Under the pieces are notes generated by a model. The model searched no databases. It saw nothing but the letters and a program-made list of their open reading frames with translations, and was not told where the DNA came from. A program made the translations under genes and the position numbers. A stretch of DNA of 64,000 nt from Shewanella sp. OMA3-2 (lineage in GTDB: Bacteria; Pseudomonadota; Gammaproteobacteria; Enterobacterales; Shewanellaceae): contig NZ_CP090974.1 in NCBI RefSeq assembly GCF_021513195.1, forward strand, positions 1,252,001 to 1,316,000, written 5' to 3'. Below, in pieces: positions 54,271-63,372 of the stretch. The stretch's first letter is position 1; each line of letters opens with the position of its first letter.

Positions 54271-54823
54271 AGTTACTGTGTGAACGAATTAAAGGTCGAT
54301 TATAACAAATCACCGTAGCGTTTTATTGATTGGCGAACGCTTATTTAATAACACCCAGTATTTATTTTACACAGTATTGTTACCCCAGCGAATCTGCGCA
54401 GCGGTAACAATATAAATATCAGCTTCATCATTGACTAATTTACCGGTTTGTTAATTTATGTTATCGCTTATTGAAGGCTGTGCTAGTTATGTTTAGTGCT
54501 TTTGGTAATTGTTTCAGGCTTAAAAACTAAATAACTGAATATATTTAGTCTCTATTGCGTATTATTAGCATCTTTGCTATTAGTTCAGGCTGCTATTTCA
54601 CAGTAAAACCGTTTGGAATGGCTGGATTCAGTCAAACACTAACAAAGGATTATATAAACAGATTAACAATGATTATTTTTCGCACTAATTTTAACGTATT
54701 TAGCTAGGTTGATGTGTAAATATAGTTTTACGATCTGTGGTGTGTTCATTATTAGCAGTAGCTAAAATGAATTTGATCACTTAAGTTGGTTAAAGAACAA
54801 ATACAACAAAAAGAGATGTTAAC
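54271..54823. other. Long intergenic region before brnQ
   Basis: About 550 AT-rich bases between divergent trmN6 and brnQ. A structured palindrome lies at 54375-54412. No open frame with a ribosome site, tRNA or clear riboswitch was found. Close to brnQ there is AGAG before a GTG start. Confidence 0.5.
54375..54412. repeat. Structured palindrome
   Basis: Perfect 10-base arms TATTGTTACC and GGTAACAATA enclose a core whose own GCG and CGC triplets are placed symmetrically (CCA-GCG-AATCTG-CGC-AGC). It can fold as a hairpin; no T-run follows. Possibly a regulatory RNA element, operator or repeat unit. Confidence 0.5.
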
Positions 54824-56155
54824 GTGCAAACAACTAAATTATCGATCGTCGATACCTTTGGCCTAGGATTTATGGCTTTCGCATTCTTTTTAGGTGCAGG
54901 TAATCTTATATTTCCACCTTTTGCGGGGTTTTTAGCGGGTGAGAATATGTCACTGGCTATGGTGGGCTTTTTATTAACCGCGGTGGGAATGCCACTGATT
55001 GGGTTAATTGCGGTTGCTAAAGCCAATGGTAAAATTATGGCCTATTTGCCACCATTGGCTGCTACAGCACTGGCCATTGCCATTTATATTATTATTGGAC
55101 CGGCTTTTGCGGCGCCTCGAACCAGTTTGGTCGCCTTTGAAATCGGTGTGCGTCCGTTTATTATTAACCCAGATGCGGTGATGATGATCGCTGGCCAAGC
55201 AATTAATATCGCTCAGCTTATATTCACCTTAGTCTTTTTCTCTATTGTGATGTTTATGTCGCTTTATCCTGGCAAGCTTTTGGACAACGTCGGCAAAGTG
55301 CTAACCCCTATTTTACTGACTTTGTTGGTTGCTTTAGCTATGAGCGTGATGTTTATCCCTGGCTCAGCGGTAGGTTCTCCTTCAGCCGAATATCTGGCAA
55401 GTCCATTATCAAAGGGGATTCTTGAAGGTTACAACACTATGGATACCTTGGCATCACTGATGTTTGGTATGCTGATTATCGATTTACTGCGTAAAAAAGG
55501 CGTTAACAATGTTGCGGATCAAACCAAGTATCTAATCCGCGCCGCAATTATTGCCGCATCTGGATTAGCATTTGTGTATATATCGCTATTCTTTCTAGGT
55601 GCTTCTGCTGGCGATTTAGCCAATGGCGCATCAAACGGTGGAGTCATTTTAACTAACTATGTTGACCATAATTTTGGCATGTTAGGTATTATTATGCTAT
55701 CGACCGTAGTTGGCTTAGCATGTTTGACTACCGCGATTGGCTTGGTCACTGCGTGTTCTGAGTTTTTTAATGAGCTTCTGCCGTCAGTTTCATATAAAGG
55801 TTTTGTGATTATTTTCAGTGTGGTGTGTGCCACGGTTGCTAACGTTGGTTTATCGCAATTAATCTCAATTAGTATTCCGGTATTGATGACGATTTATCCG
55901 GTGGCTATTGCATTGGTATTAGTGACCTTTATTACGCCACAGTTTGCTCGCCCTGAATTATCACAACGCTTAATTCTAAGCGTTGCGCTAGCTTTTGGCG
56001 TGTTAGACGGATTAAAAACCGGTGGCTTTGATATGTCGACGTTTAATTTTTTACCCTTGCACGCAGAAGGCATGGCTTGGTTATTACCAACCGTTATTGT
56101 TTCAGTGGTATGTTTATTTTTACCTAAAAGAGACCAAACAGCCTCAGCAGCATAA
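54824..56155 (+). CDS. brnQ: Branched-chain amino acid transporter, carrier protein
   Basis: Sodium-coupled importer of leucine, isoleucine and valine (LIVCS family), 443 aa, about twelve membrane helices. Family signature near the N-terminus: GFMAFAFFLGAGNLIFPPFAG, and GLACLTTAIGLVTACSEFF in the middle. The start is GTG 54824 preceded by AGAG. Stand-alone gene. Confidence 0.94.
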   Translation: MQTTKLSIVDTFGLGFMAFAFFLGAGNLIFPPFAGFLAGENMSLAMVGFLLTAVGMPLIGLIAVAKANGKIMAYLPPLAATALAIAIYIIIGPAFAAPRTSLVAFEIGVRPFIINPDAVMMIAGQAINIAQLIFTLVFFSIVMFMSLYPGKLLDNVGKVLTPILLTLLVALAMSVMFIPGSAVGSPSAEYLASPLSKGILEGYNTMDTLASLMFGMLIIDLLRKKGVNNVADQTKYLIRAAIIAASGLAFVYISLFFLGASAGDLANGASNGGVILTNYVDHNFGMLGIIMLSTVVGLACLTTAIGLVTACSEFFNELLPSVSYKGFVIIFSVVCATVANVGLSQLISISIPVLMTIYPVAIALVLVTFITPQFARPELSQRLILSVALAFGVLDGLKTGGFDMSTFNFLPLHAEGMAWLLPTVIVSVVCLFLPKRDQTASAA

Positions 56156-56285
56156 ATACTTATAAGCTAAGTGACTGTAAGCTAGATAACTTAGAAGCTC
56201 AGCGCTAAGCAAGGATTGCTAATACTTAACCGTTGGATATGTTAACCTACAAGCAGCATATTCAGCGTGTTAAATAGAGTCTTAC

Positions 56286-57191
56286 GTGAAATTGAATCAA
56301 TACTCTCCGCACTCCCTAATCGAACAATTTATTGACGAAATATGGTCAACCAAAGGCTTAAGCGATAATACCTTAGCATCGTATCGAACTGATGTGGCGC
56401 ATTTTGAACGTTTTGTTTTAAGTCAAAAGTCTTCTCTTATTGATGCGGATGCATTGTTATTAAAAGCGTATCTTGGATATCGATTTGAGCAACAATATGC
56501 CAAAACCAGTACCGCAAGATTGATGAGTAGCTTACGACGCTTTTATGGTTATTTAATTGTGAGAAAACTGATTGATGTTGATCCTACCGCGTTAATTGAG
56601 TCGCCTAAATTGCCACGTAAATTGCCTGATGCCTTATCTGAAGCGCAAGTTGATGCCTTACTATCTGAGCCCGATACCGATGATCCAATTGAATGCCGTG
56701 ATAAAGCTATGTTGGAACTACTGTATGCGACAGGGCTAAGGGTAACTGAGTTAGTCAGTTTAACCATGGAACAAATAAGTTTACGCCAGGGCGTGGTGAG
56801 GGTGATGGGTAAGGGCGGTAAAGAACGTTTAGTACCACTAGGTGAATTAGCGATAAGTGAAGTCGAATTATATTTGAAAGCCGCTAGGCCAACACTGCTA
56901 CATATGAAGCAGTCTGATGTGTTATTTCCGTCAAGGCGTGCCCAGATGATGACCAGGCAAACTTTTTGGCATCGCATTAAGTTATATAGTGCACGAGCGG
57001 GGATTACGGTACATTTATCGCCTCATACATTACGCCATGCTTTTGCGACTCATTTACTGAATCACGGCGCTGATTTACGTGTTGTGCAATTACTCTTAGG
57101 TCACAGTGATTTATCCACGACACAAATATACACTCACGTAGCTAAAGCGCGTTTACAGCTGCTTCATCAACAGCATCATCCGCGAGGTTAA
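56286..57191 (+). CDS. xerD: Site-specific tyrosine recombinase XerD
   Basis: Resolves chromosome dimers at dif together with XerC. 301 aa. N-terminal SAM-like core-binding domain (about 1-110), catalytic domain with Arg in ATGLRVTELVSL (about 148), Lys in GKGGKERLVPLG, HTLRHAFATHLL (His and Arg), GHSDLSTTQIYTHV with the nucleophilic Tyr about residue 282. GTG start 56286 with GAG 8 bases before. It precedes dsbC and recJ as in E. coli and Shewanella. Confidence 0.96.
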   Translation: MKLNQYSPHSLIEQFIDEIWSTKGLSDNTLASYRTDVAHFERFVLSQKSSLIDADALLLKAYLGYRFEQQYAKTSTARLMSSLRRFYGYLIVRKLIDVDPTALIESPKLPRKLPDALSEAQVDALLSEPDTDDPIECRDKAMLELLYATGLRVTELVSLTMEQISLRQGVVRVMGKGGKERLVPLGELAISEVELYLKAARPTLLHMKQSDVLFPSRRAQMMTRQTFWHRIKLYSARAGITVHLSPHTLRHAFATHLLNHGADLRVVQLLLGHSDLSTTQIYTHVAKARLQLLHQQHHPRG

Positions 57192-57317
57192 TCAGCTAAG
57201 TAGCCTTTCGTTACATTAAAAAGCTTTTAGCATAGTTGCGTTAAGTGAACTAAATCTGTAAGTTTTGCAATCAAAGTCGGGTCTAGTCATTTAATCCCGT
57301 GTAAATTAGGAATAATT

Positions 57318-58040
57318 ATGAAGTTATCTAAAGCCTTAATTCTTGTCGCCAGTTTAGTTGTTCCTGTAATGAGCTATGCAGCAGCCACTACTGATACCCA
57401 AAACAGTGAGTTAAAACAGAAAATATCAGACATGCTAGGTGTTGAGGTGATGAGTTTTCAAGCATCGCCGGTTAAGGGGGTTTTTCAAGCTTTGACAGAT
57501 CGTGGAGTACTTTATATTACCGAAGATGGATCTAAACTGATCCATGGCAATATGTATGATTTAAATGACCGTATGAATAACTTAACTGAGGCTGCTTTAG
57601 CCGGTCCCCGTATCGACATGCTTAAACCGCTAGAAAAAGACATGCTGGTATATAAGGCCAAAAATGAAAAACATGTGGTAACTGTGTTCACCGATGTTGA
57701 TTGTGGTTATTGTCGTAAGTTGCATAATCAAATGAGCGAATATAATGATTTAGGTATTACGATCCGTTACTTAGCTTATCCTCGCGCTGGGATCCCTTCT
57801 GCTAACGCCGATGAAATGCAAGCGGTATGGTGTGCAAAAGATCCATTACAAGCAATGACTGACGCTAAAGAAGGTAAGAATATTCAAGCGTCATCGTGTG
57901 ATATTGATATTAGCAAACAGTTTGATCTTGGACGATCATTTGGTGTTAACGGTACGCCTGCGATGATTCTTGCTGACGGCAGTATGGTGCCAGGTTATCA
58001 GCCTCCGAAAGACTTATTGAAAGTTTTAGAATCTCGATAG
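57318..58040 (+). CDS. dsbC: Thiol:disulfide interchange protein DsbC
   Basis: Periplasmic disulfide isomerase and chaperone. Signal peptide (MKLSKALILVASLVVPVM, cleavage near YAA), N-terminal dimerisation domain, then thioredoxin domain with the active site CGYC in FTDVDCGYCRKL at about residue 131, and cis-Pro GVNGTPAMI. About 240 aa, close to the usual length. AGGA upstream of the ATG. Between xerD and recJ. Confidence 0.96.
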   Translation: MKLSKALILVASLVVPVMSYAAATTDTQNSELKQKISDMLGVEVMSFQASPVKGVFQALTDRGVLYITEDGSKLIHGNMYDLNDRMNNLTEAALAGPRIDMLKPLEKDMLVYKAKNEKHVVTVFTDVDCGYCRKLHNQMSEYNDLGITIRYLAYPRAGIPSANADEMQAVWCAKDPLQAMTDAKEGKNIQASSCDIDISKQFDLGRSFGVNGTPAMILADGSMVPGYQPPKDLLKVLESR

Positions 58041-58051
58041 TAAACTGATTA

Positions 58052-58076
58052 AGGTGAGCAATAGCTCACCTTTTTA
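58052..58076 (+). terminator. Terminator between dsbC and recJ
   Basis: Stem AAGGTGAG / CTCACCTT around CAATAG, then five T. It lies 12 bases after the dsbC stop and overlaps the region where a longer recJ reading would begin. Confidence 0.85.
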
Positions 58077-58115
58077 TTGGTGGTTTTTCTTCATATAACA
58101 GCATTAGGGTTTGTT

Positions 58116-59840
58116 TTGCCTCATAAAATCACTCGTCGTCTTCCAGTAGATGATTCACATCTCCCCGCGACTTTACCATCCCTATTAAAACAGTTGTATG
58201 CTCGACGTGGTGTGGGTCAAGATGACTGCGAGCTGGCGTTAGCAAAGTTACTGCGTCCTAATACCATGAAAGGTTTAGATATTGCCGCTAGATTAGTCGC
58301 GGATGCAATGCAAGCACAGCGGCAAATATTAATCGTGGGAGATTTTGATGCCGACGGTGCAACTTCTACTTGCGTTTGTTTACTCGCCTTAAGAATGATG
58401 GGCGCAACTCATGTTGATTATTTAATTCCTAATCGTTTTGACTACGGTTATGGCCTGAGCCCTGAAATTGTCGCTGTTGCACACGATAAAAAGGCACAAC
58501 TACTGATTACGGTTGATAACGGAATTTCATCGATAGAAGGGGTTAAAGCTGCCAAAGATTTTGGCATGCAAGTTGTCGTCACGGACCACCATCTTGCTGG
58601 CAAAATCTTGCCTGAAGCAGATGCCATTGTTAACCCTAATCAACCTGATTGCCAATTCGCCAGTAAATCCATTGCAGGAGTTGGGGTTGCATTTTATTTG
58701 ATGACAGCAATTCGTGCAGAGCTTCGCAGCCGTAATTGGTATGTCTTGCAGGGCATTATAGAACCTAATTTAGCTGAGCTACTTGATATCGTCGCACTGG
58801 GCACGGTTGCTGACGTGGTATCACTCGACCCCAATAACCGTATTTTAGTTCAAGCAGGCTTACAACGAGTGCGCGCTGGACGTTGTCGCCCAGGTATCAC
58901 TGCGTTATTAGAAGTCGCTAAGCGTGACCCAAGTAGAATTGTTGCTGCCGATTTTGGTTTTGCGGTTGGCCCAAGGCTAAATGCTGCAGGGCGATTAGAT
59001 GAAATGGCGTTAGGTGTCGAAACCTTATTGTGTGATGACATTATGCGCGCCAGACAAATGGCTGCTGAATTAGATGGATTGAATCAAGATAGACGCGATA
59101 TTGAAGCTGGTATGCAACAAGAAGCTTTAAAAAGCTTACAAGCTATAGCGCTAGATGAAGCTACAATGCCCTGGGGACTAGCCTTGTTTCAATCTGATTG
59201 GCACCAAGGTGTGATTGGTATTTTAGCTTCACGTATTAAAGACAGATATCATAGACCTGTGATTGCTTTTGCACAGGCGGGTAACGGTGAAATTAAAGGA
59301 TCTGCTCGTTCCATAAAAGGCTTGCACATGCGGGATTTACTCGAGCGTATTAATTCATTACATCCTGGTATTATTATCAAATTTGGCGGTCATGCAATGG
59401 CAGCAGGCTTGTCTTTAAGGGCTGATGCGCTAGAGACATTTAAACAAGCTTTTGATGACGTAGTTAGACAGACGCTAGATTATGAGCAACTTACTGGTGA
59501 GTTAATGTCAGATGGTGAGCTTATTCCTGCTGATATGACCTTAGAGACCGCCTTTATGCTGCGTAATGCTGGTCCCTGGGGACAATCATTTGAGGAGCCG
59601 TTATTTGATGGTTTCTTCAATGTTGTACAGCAACGTATTGTGGGTGAAAAACATCTTAAGTTATTACTTGAAACAGAGTGCGGTCAATTAATGCTAGATG
59701 GCATTGCGTTTAATGTTGATATGCAAATCTGGCCCGACGCGAGTATTAAACAGGCCCGGGTGGTTTATAAGTTAGATGTGAATGAGTTTAGAGGTAATCA
59801 AACCGTTCAACTTATGGTTGAGTATATAGAACCTATGTGA
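58116..59840 (+). CDS. recJ: Single-stranded-DNA-specific exonuclease RecJ
   Basis: 5'-3' exonuclease on single-stranded DNA in recombination and mismatch repair. DHH superfamily: VGDFDADGATST (motif I), NGISS, DHHLAG (motif III), then GPRLNAAGRLD, DHHA1 domain with KFGGHAMAAGLS and an OB-fold end. About 574 aa. An in-frame GTG at 58077 exists, but TTG 58116 with AGGG 7 bases upstream gives the N-terminus expected from E. coli RecJ, so I use it. Ends close to a tRNA gene on the other strand. Confidence 0.93.
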   Translation: MPHKITRRLPVDDSHLPATLPSLLKQLYARRGVGQDDCELALAKLLRPNTMKGLDIAARLVADAMQAQRQILIVGDFDADGATSTCVCLLALRMMGATHVDYLIPNRFDYGYGLSPEIVAVAHDKKAQLLITVDNGISSIEGVKAAKDFGMQVVVTDHHLAGKILPEADAIVNPNQPDCQFASKSIAGVGVAFYLMTAIRAELRSRNWYVLQGIIEPNLAELLDIVALGTVADVVSLDPNNRILVQAGLQRVRAGRCRPGITALLEVAKRDPSRIVAADFGFAVGPRLNAAGRLDEMALGVETLLCDDIMRARQMAAELDGLNQDRRDIEAGMQQEALKSLQAIALDEATMPWGLALFQSDWHQGVIGILASRIKDRYHRPVIAFAQAGNGEIKGSARSIKGLHMRDLLERINSLHPGIIIKFGGHAMAAGLSLRADALETFKQAFDDVVRQTLDYEQLTGELMSDGELIPADMTLETAFMLRNAGPWGQSFEEPLFDGFFNVVQQRIVGEKHLKLLLETECGQLMLDGIAFNVDMQIWPDASIKQARVVYKLDVNEFRGNQTVQLMVEYIEPM

Positions 59841-59897
59841 TTCCTGGGCGCAGGCTAAGACTAAACCTGTTGCCAGCATTGATAGAATGACTTAAAA

Positions 59898-59930
59898 CAA
59901 AAAAGGCCTCGCAATGCGAGGCCTTTTTGT
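59898..59930. terminator. Bidirectional terminator recJ/tRNA-Phe
   Basis: Stem AAAAAGGCCTCGC / GCGAGGCCTTTTT with a short loop and T-runs in both directions, 58 bases after the recJ stop and 44 bases past the tRNA 3' end. Confidence 0.93.
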
Positions 59931-59973
59931 TTATTCGTTTTAATTTGCCGCTATTTAGCCACCAATTTAAATA

Positions 59974-60048
59974 TGGTGCCCGAACCGGAATCGAACCAGG
60001 GACACGAGGATTTTCAATCCTCTGCTCTACCGACTGAGCTATTCGGGC
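59974..60048 (-). tRNA. tRNA-Phe (GAA), one base short in T-stem
   Basis: Acceptor GCCCGAA / TTCGGGC and CCA are encoded; D-arm GCTCAGTCGGTAGAGC; anticodon loop TTGAAAA with GAA anticodon; T-loop TTCGATT. The T-stem 5' arm reads CCTGG but the 3' arm is CCGG instead of the expected CCAGG, so the gene is 75 rather than 76 bases and one T-stem base (U51) has no partner. It may be a real variant, a pseudogene copy or a sequence error. Confidence 0.92.
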
Positions 60049-60338
60049 AACGGGCGCTATTAAACGGCTTTTAGTGATGTGAGTCAACCGATTTTTTGAA
60101 AATTAATTCATATTCTCTTACATGTGGTGGATAAAACAACGTTTCGGCTAAGAAAGCGACATTTAAGGCGTAGTCGCTAACGAATACAATGATCGAGGCG
60201 ATAGATGACAGTTGAGTTAGTTATTATAATCTTTCACCTGTCATGATGATTTGTTAATCCCTAAATCATGATATTGCCATAGGTTCTATTAGGGGTTGTT
60301 GCTCTTTGCTGGTTGAACTCTTCGGTCAGCGTTTATTG

Positions 60339-60374
60339 GCTTCAAAAACAACCTTGAAAGATCACTGGTCCTAA
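60339..60374 (+). repeat. Dispersed intergenic repeat, copy B
   Basis: Core CAAAAACAACCTTGAAAGATCA matches copy A at 16403-16424 in 21 of 22 positions, same strand. Flanks differ apart from a few bases (GCT before; CCT after). Confidence 0.6.
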
Positions 60375-60494
60375 TCAAAGTGGGTTAGCTGTTTATTATA
60401 CTATTAAGGTATTATGCGGTATAAGTGGATTTGATAATGAACAGTGTGGATGATTTATTGCGATAGGTTGATTCAATGACTCTGTAACAGATAC

Positions 60495-60522
60495 AAAAAA
60501 GGCCTAATTAAAGGCCTTTTTA
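60495..60522 (-). terminator. Terminator after bamD
   Basis: Stem AAAAAAGGCCT / AGGCCTTTTT around AATTAA; T-runs both ways. It lies 54 bases past the bamD stop. Confidence 0.88.
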
Positions 60523-60575
60523 TAGCAAGTACCATCTACCCTTTAACGAGTAGACATACAATTAACTGACATGTG

Positions 60576-61337
60576 TTAGTTACTGACAAGTTTATTGTTT
60601 GGAAAGTTTGCCCGCATAACGCTTAACGTGTTTTGTTTTAGCTTATCTTGGCTAAGTTCATCATAGGCCTGAGCCATAATTTCAAGAGCAGATTCAGCTT
60701 CTGGTGTGCCAGGGAATTTTTCTAACACGGTTTGAGCACGAACTGCAGCAGCACTCCAAGCATTCATCTTTATGTAGTATCTTGCAACGTTGATAGAATA
60801 TCGCGCTAAACGGTTTTTCAAGTATTGCATACGTTTTTGAGCGTCGGCAGCATACTTGCTTTCAGGGTAACTTTTTATCAAACGGTCGAAGTCTTTAAAG
60901 GCATCTTCAGCGTTTTGAGGATCACGATCCGTACGGTCAATATTCATCATATCGTGAAATAAATAACTATCTGCCTGCATATTTGTTAAACCACGCATAT
61001 AATACACGTAATCAATATTAGGATGAGTCGGATTCAGGCGTAAAAAACGGTCGATATTGGCAACACCTGAAGCAACATCATCCATTTTGTAATAAGCAAA
61101 GATCAGATCTAATTGAACTTGAGTTTTATGTGGGCCAAAAGGATAACGCGAGTCTAAAGCTTCTAGCGTTCGAACTGCTTTGGAATAGTTTCCTAATTCC
61201 ATTGAGGTTCTAGCTTGAGAATAAAGTACGTCAGGAGAGGCTTTATTGGCAAACTCGTCATCTTCGGGACTGCTACTACAAGCGGTAATAGCGACTGAAA
61301 GTAATACTAGGGCGGCGCCTTTGGCTAATTTATACAT
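60576..61337 (-). CDS. bamD: Outer membrane protein assembly factor BamD
   Basis: Essential lipoprotein of the BAM complex that inserts beta-barrels into the outer membrane. Signal peptide with lipobox ITAC (Cys near residue 20), then five TPR repeats: ARTSMELGNYSKAVRTLEAL, KTQVQLDLIFAYYKM, DAFKDFDRLIKSYPESKYA, RYSINVARYYIKMNAWSAAA. 253 aa. Divergent from rluD with 124 bases between, as in E. coli (yfiO/rluD). Confidence 0.96.
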   Translation of the reverse strand: MYKLAKGAALVLLSVAITACSSSPEDDEFANKASPDVLYSQARTSMELGNYSKAVRTLEALDSRYPFGPHKTQVQLDLIFAYYKMDDVASGVANIDRFLRLNPTHPNIDYVYYMRGLTNMQADSYLFHDMMNIDRTDRDPQNAEDAFKDFDRLIKSYPESKYAADAQKRMQYLKNRLARYSINVARYYIKMNAWSAAAVRAQTVLEKFPGTPEAESALEIMAQAYDELSQDKLKQNTLSVMRANFPNNKLVSN

Positions 61338-61461
61338 ACTTTAATTTAATTCTTTTATAAGTTGTGGTTAAGAATTTTTCCATTTCACGGTAAAATAGAA
61401 AACATCCGATTGTAACAGATACTACATTCACTTTGGACCCCAGAAAAGGGTTACGGTTCCT

Positions 61462-62436
61462 ATGACACAAGAGATTAATCTAAAAAGCGAGATAACAGCA
61501 ACTCAAACAGGACAAAGAATTGACCAAGCATTGGCGATTCTTTTCCCTGATTACTCGCGCACACGCATCAAAGAATGGATTTTATCCGGTGCAGTTACCG
61601 TAGACGGTATCATAGTCGACAAGCCGCGGGAAAAGATTTTTGAATCACAACAGATCGAAATCAACGCTAAGCTTGAAGAAGAAGTACGCGCTCAAGCGCA
61701 GAACATCGCGTTAAACATTGTTTATGAAGATGATCACATCATCGTTGTCAATAAACCAGCAGGTCTTGTTGTGCATCCTGGTGCCGGCAATGCCGATGGT
61801 ACTTTGATGAATGCATTGTTGCATCATTGCCCTGATATCGAGCATGTACCACGAGCTGGTATTATTCATCGCCTCGACAAAGATACTACAGGCTTGATGG
61901 TTGTGGCTAAAACAGTAGAAGCGCAAACGCATTTAGTTGCCGCCTTACAAGCTCGTGAAATTGTACGCGAATACGAAGCCATTGTTATTGGCACTATGAC
62001 AGCCGGTGGTACTGTAGATGAGCCTATCGATCGTCATCCTACCAAACGCGTGCAAATGGCGGTAGTCAATGGCGGCCGCCCATCAGTAACGCATTATCGT
62101 GTCGCGGAAAAATTCCGTGCCCATACACGATTACGTTTACGTCTGGAATCTGGCCGTACTCACCAAATTCGTGTGCATATGGACTATATTGGCCATGTGT
62201 TGGTTGGCGATCCAGTTTATGGTGGCCGTCCCCGTCCACCTAAAGCGGCTAGCCCAGAGTTTTTTGATATATTGAAAAACTTTAAACGCCAAGCGTTGCA
62301 CGCTATTCGTTTAGAGTTAGCCCATCCAATAACCTGTGAAATCATGAGTTGGAAAGCGCCAATACCTGAAGACATGTTGCTTTTGACTCAAGCAATGCGC
62401 GTTGATACTGAGTTAAACCCGATAGTGTATTTATAA
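61462..62436 (+). CDS. rluD: 23S rRNA pseudouridine synthase RluD
   Basis: Makes pseudouridines 1911, 1915 and 1917 in helix 69 of 23S rRNA. 324 aa. N-terminal S4 domain (about 15-75, RIDQALAILFPDYSRTRIKEWI), catalytic domain with HRLDKDTTGLMVVAK (catalytic Asp), SGRTHQIRVHM and GDPVYGG. First gene of rluD-pgeF-clpB. Confidence 0.96.
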   Translation: MTQEINLKSEITATQTGQRIDQALAILFPDYSRTRIKEWILSGAVTVDGIIVDKPREKIFESQQIEINAKLEEEVRAQAQNIALNIVYEDDHIIVVNKPAGLVVHPGAGNADGTLMNALLHHCPDIEHVPRAGIIHRLDKDTTGLMVVAKTVEAQTHLVAALQAREIVREYEAIVIGTMTAGGTVDEPIDRHPTKRVQMAVVNGGRPSVTHYRVAEKFRAHTRLRLRLESGRTHQIRVHMDYIGHVLVGDPVYGGRPRPPKAASPEFFDILKNFKRQALHAIRLELAHPITCEIMSWKAPIPEDMLLLTQAMRVDTELNPIVYL

Positions 62437-62450
62437 TTGTGTCTCTATAA

Positions 62451-63218
62451 ATGCTAAGACCTCATTGGCCTTTACCCGACAATGTCGCTATTGCGTTTAC
62501 TGACCGTTATGGGGGGAGCAGTTGTGCCCCCTATGACAGTTTAAACCTAGGGTTACATGTAGGCGATAATCCTCAAACGGTATTGGCTAATCGGCATCAA
62601 CTTTCGACTTTACTGACATTACCTTGCGAACCTTTGTGGTTAGAGCAAGTGCACGGTGTTGATATTGTGTCCATATCTGAGTTGGCTAATAGGGCAAGTG
62701 TTCCGTTAGCCGATGGCAGTTATAGTAACCAGTATGGCCAAGTTTGTGCTGTGATGACGGCAGATTGTTTAGCCGTATTGTTGTGTGATAAACAAGGTTG
62801 TGAGGTTGCCGCTGTGCATGCTGGGTGGCGCGGTTTATGTGCGGGGGTTATTGAACAGGCGGTAAAGCGTTTTTCAATGCCGGCATCTGAATTGATAGCG
62901 TGTTTAGGACCCTGTATTGGGCCTAATCAATTTGAAGTGGGTGCTGAAGTGCGCAGCGCGTTCATGGCGAGTGCAGCTGCTGATACCTCTAATGCTGGAC
63001 TCGACAATGCCATTGCAGACTGTTTCATCCCTAAAGTGAATGCCACTGGCAAATATTTAGCTGACATGGTTGGTTTAGCTAAATTGCGTTTAAAGCAGCT
63101 CGGTGTTGATGTTGTTTATAGTGTCGATGAATGCACTGTTTCAAATAATGACTATTTTTCTTATCGTCGAGATAAACAAACTGGTCGTATGGCATCATTA
63201 ATTTGGCTTAAATCTTAA
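62451..63218 (+). CDS. pgeF: Peptidoglycan editing factor / multicopper-type polyphenol oxidase PgeF (YfiH)
   Basis: YfiH/LACC1-family protein of 255 aa. Zinc/copper site residues: VHGVDIV (His), MTADCLAVLLCD (Cys), AVHAGWRGLCAGV (His). In E. coli it edits peptidoglycan precursors and homologues show purine-nucleoside phosphorylase or oxidase activity; the exact role here is inferred. It starts 14 bases after the rluD stop, so the two are one operon. A sigma-32 promoter for clpB follows. Confidence 0.93.
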   Translation: MLRPHWPLPDNVAIAFTDRYGGSSCAPYDSLNLGLHVGDNPQTVLANRHQLSTLLTLPCEPLWLEQVHGVDIVSISELANRASVPLADGSYSNQYGQVCAVMTADCLAVLLCDKQGCEVAAVHAGWRGLCAGVIEQAVKRFSMPASELIACLGPCIGPNQFEVGAEVRSAFMASAAADTSNAGLDNAIADCFIPKVNATGKYLADMVGLAKLRLKQLGVDVVYSVDECTVSNNDYFSYRRDKQTGRMASLIWLKS

Positions 63219-63283
63219 TCCCATCGCTTTTATCATCTTGTATAAAAATAATTCACTTTTTATATCGCATCATATCTTTTTCG

Positions 63284-63312
63284 CTTGAAATCTCTGTACC
63301 ACGCCCCCATAT
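63284..63312 (+). promoter_or_regulatory. Sigma-32 heat-shock promoter of clpB
   Basis: -35 box CTTGAAA at 63284-63290 and -10 box CCCCATAT at 63305-63312 with a 14-base spacer: both match the sigma-32 consensus (CTTGAAA, CCCCATNT). It lies 61 bases before the clpB start. Confidence 0.92.
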
Positions 63313-63372
63313 TTTAGATAACAGTGTATCTCATCAGGATACCCATTATTTGTATCAGATGTAGGAGGTTAT

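Larger units (their letters stand above)
60049..60575. other. Intergenic region tRNA-Phe/bamD
   Basis: 527 bases without a gene. It holds the promoter of tRNA-Phe near 60080, the second copy of the dispersed repeat at 60339-60374 and the bamD terminator near 60500. No other feature was seen. Confidence 0.6.

Noticed and set aside
54790..55026. Minus-strand open frames over brnQ, amtB and glycolytic genes
   Set aside because: They are shadows of real genes in other frames, without ribosome sites or recognisable products.
59833..60087. Open frame across the tRNA-Phe gene
   Set aside because: It runs through the tRNA and a terminator; such frames are common artefacts at tRNA genes.
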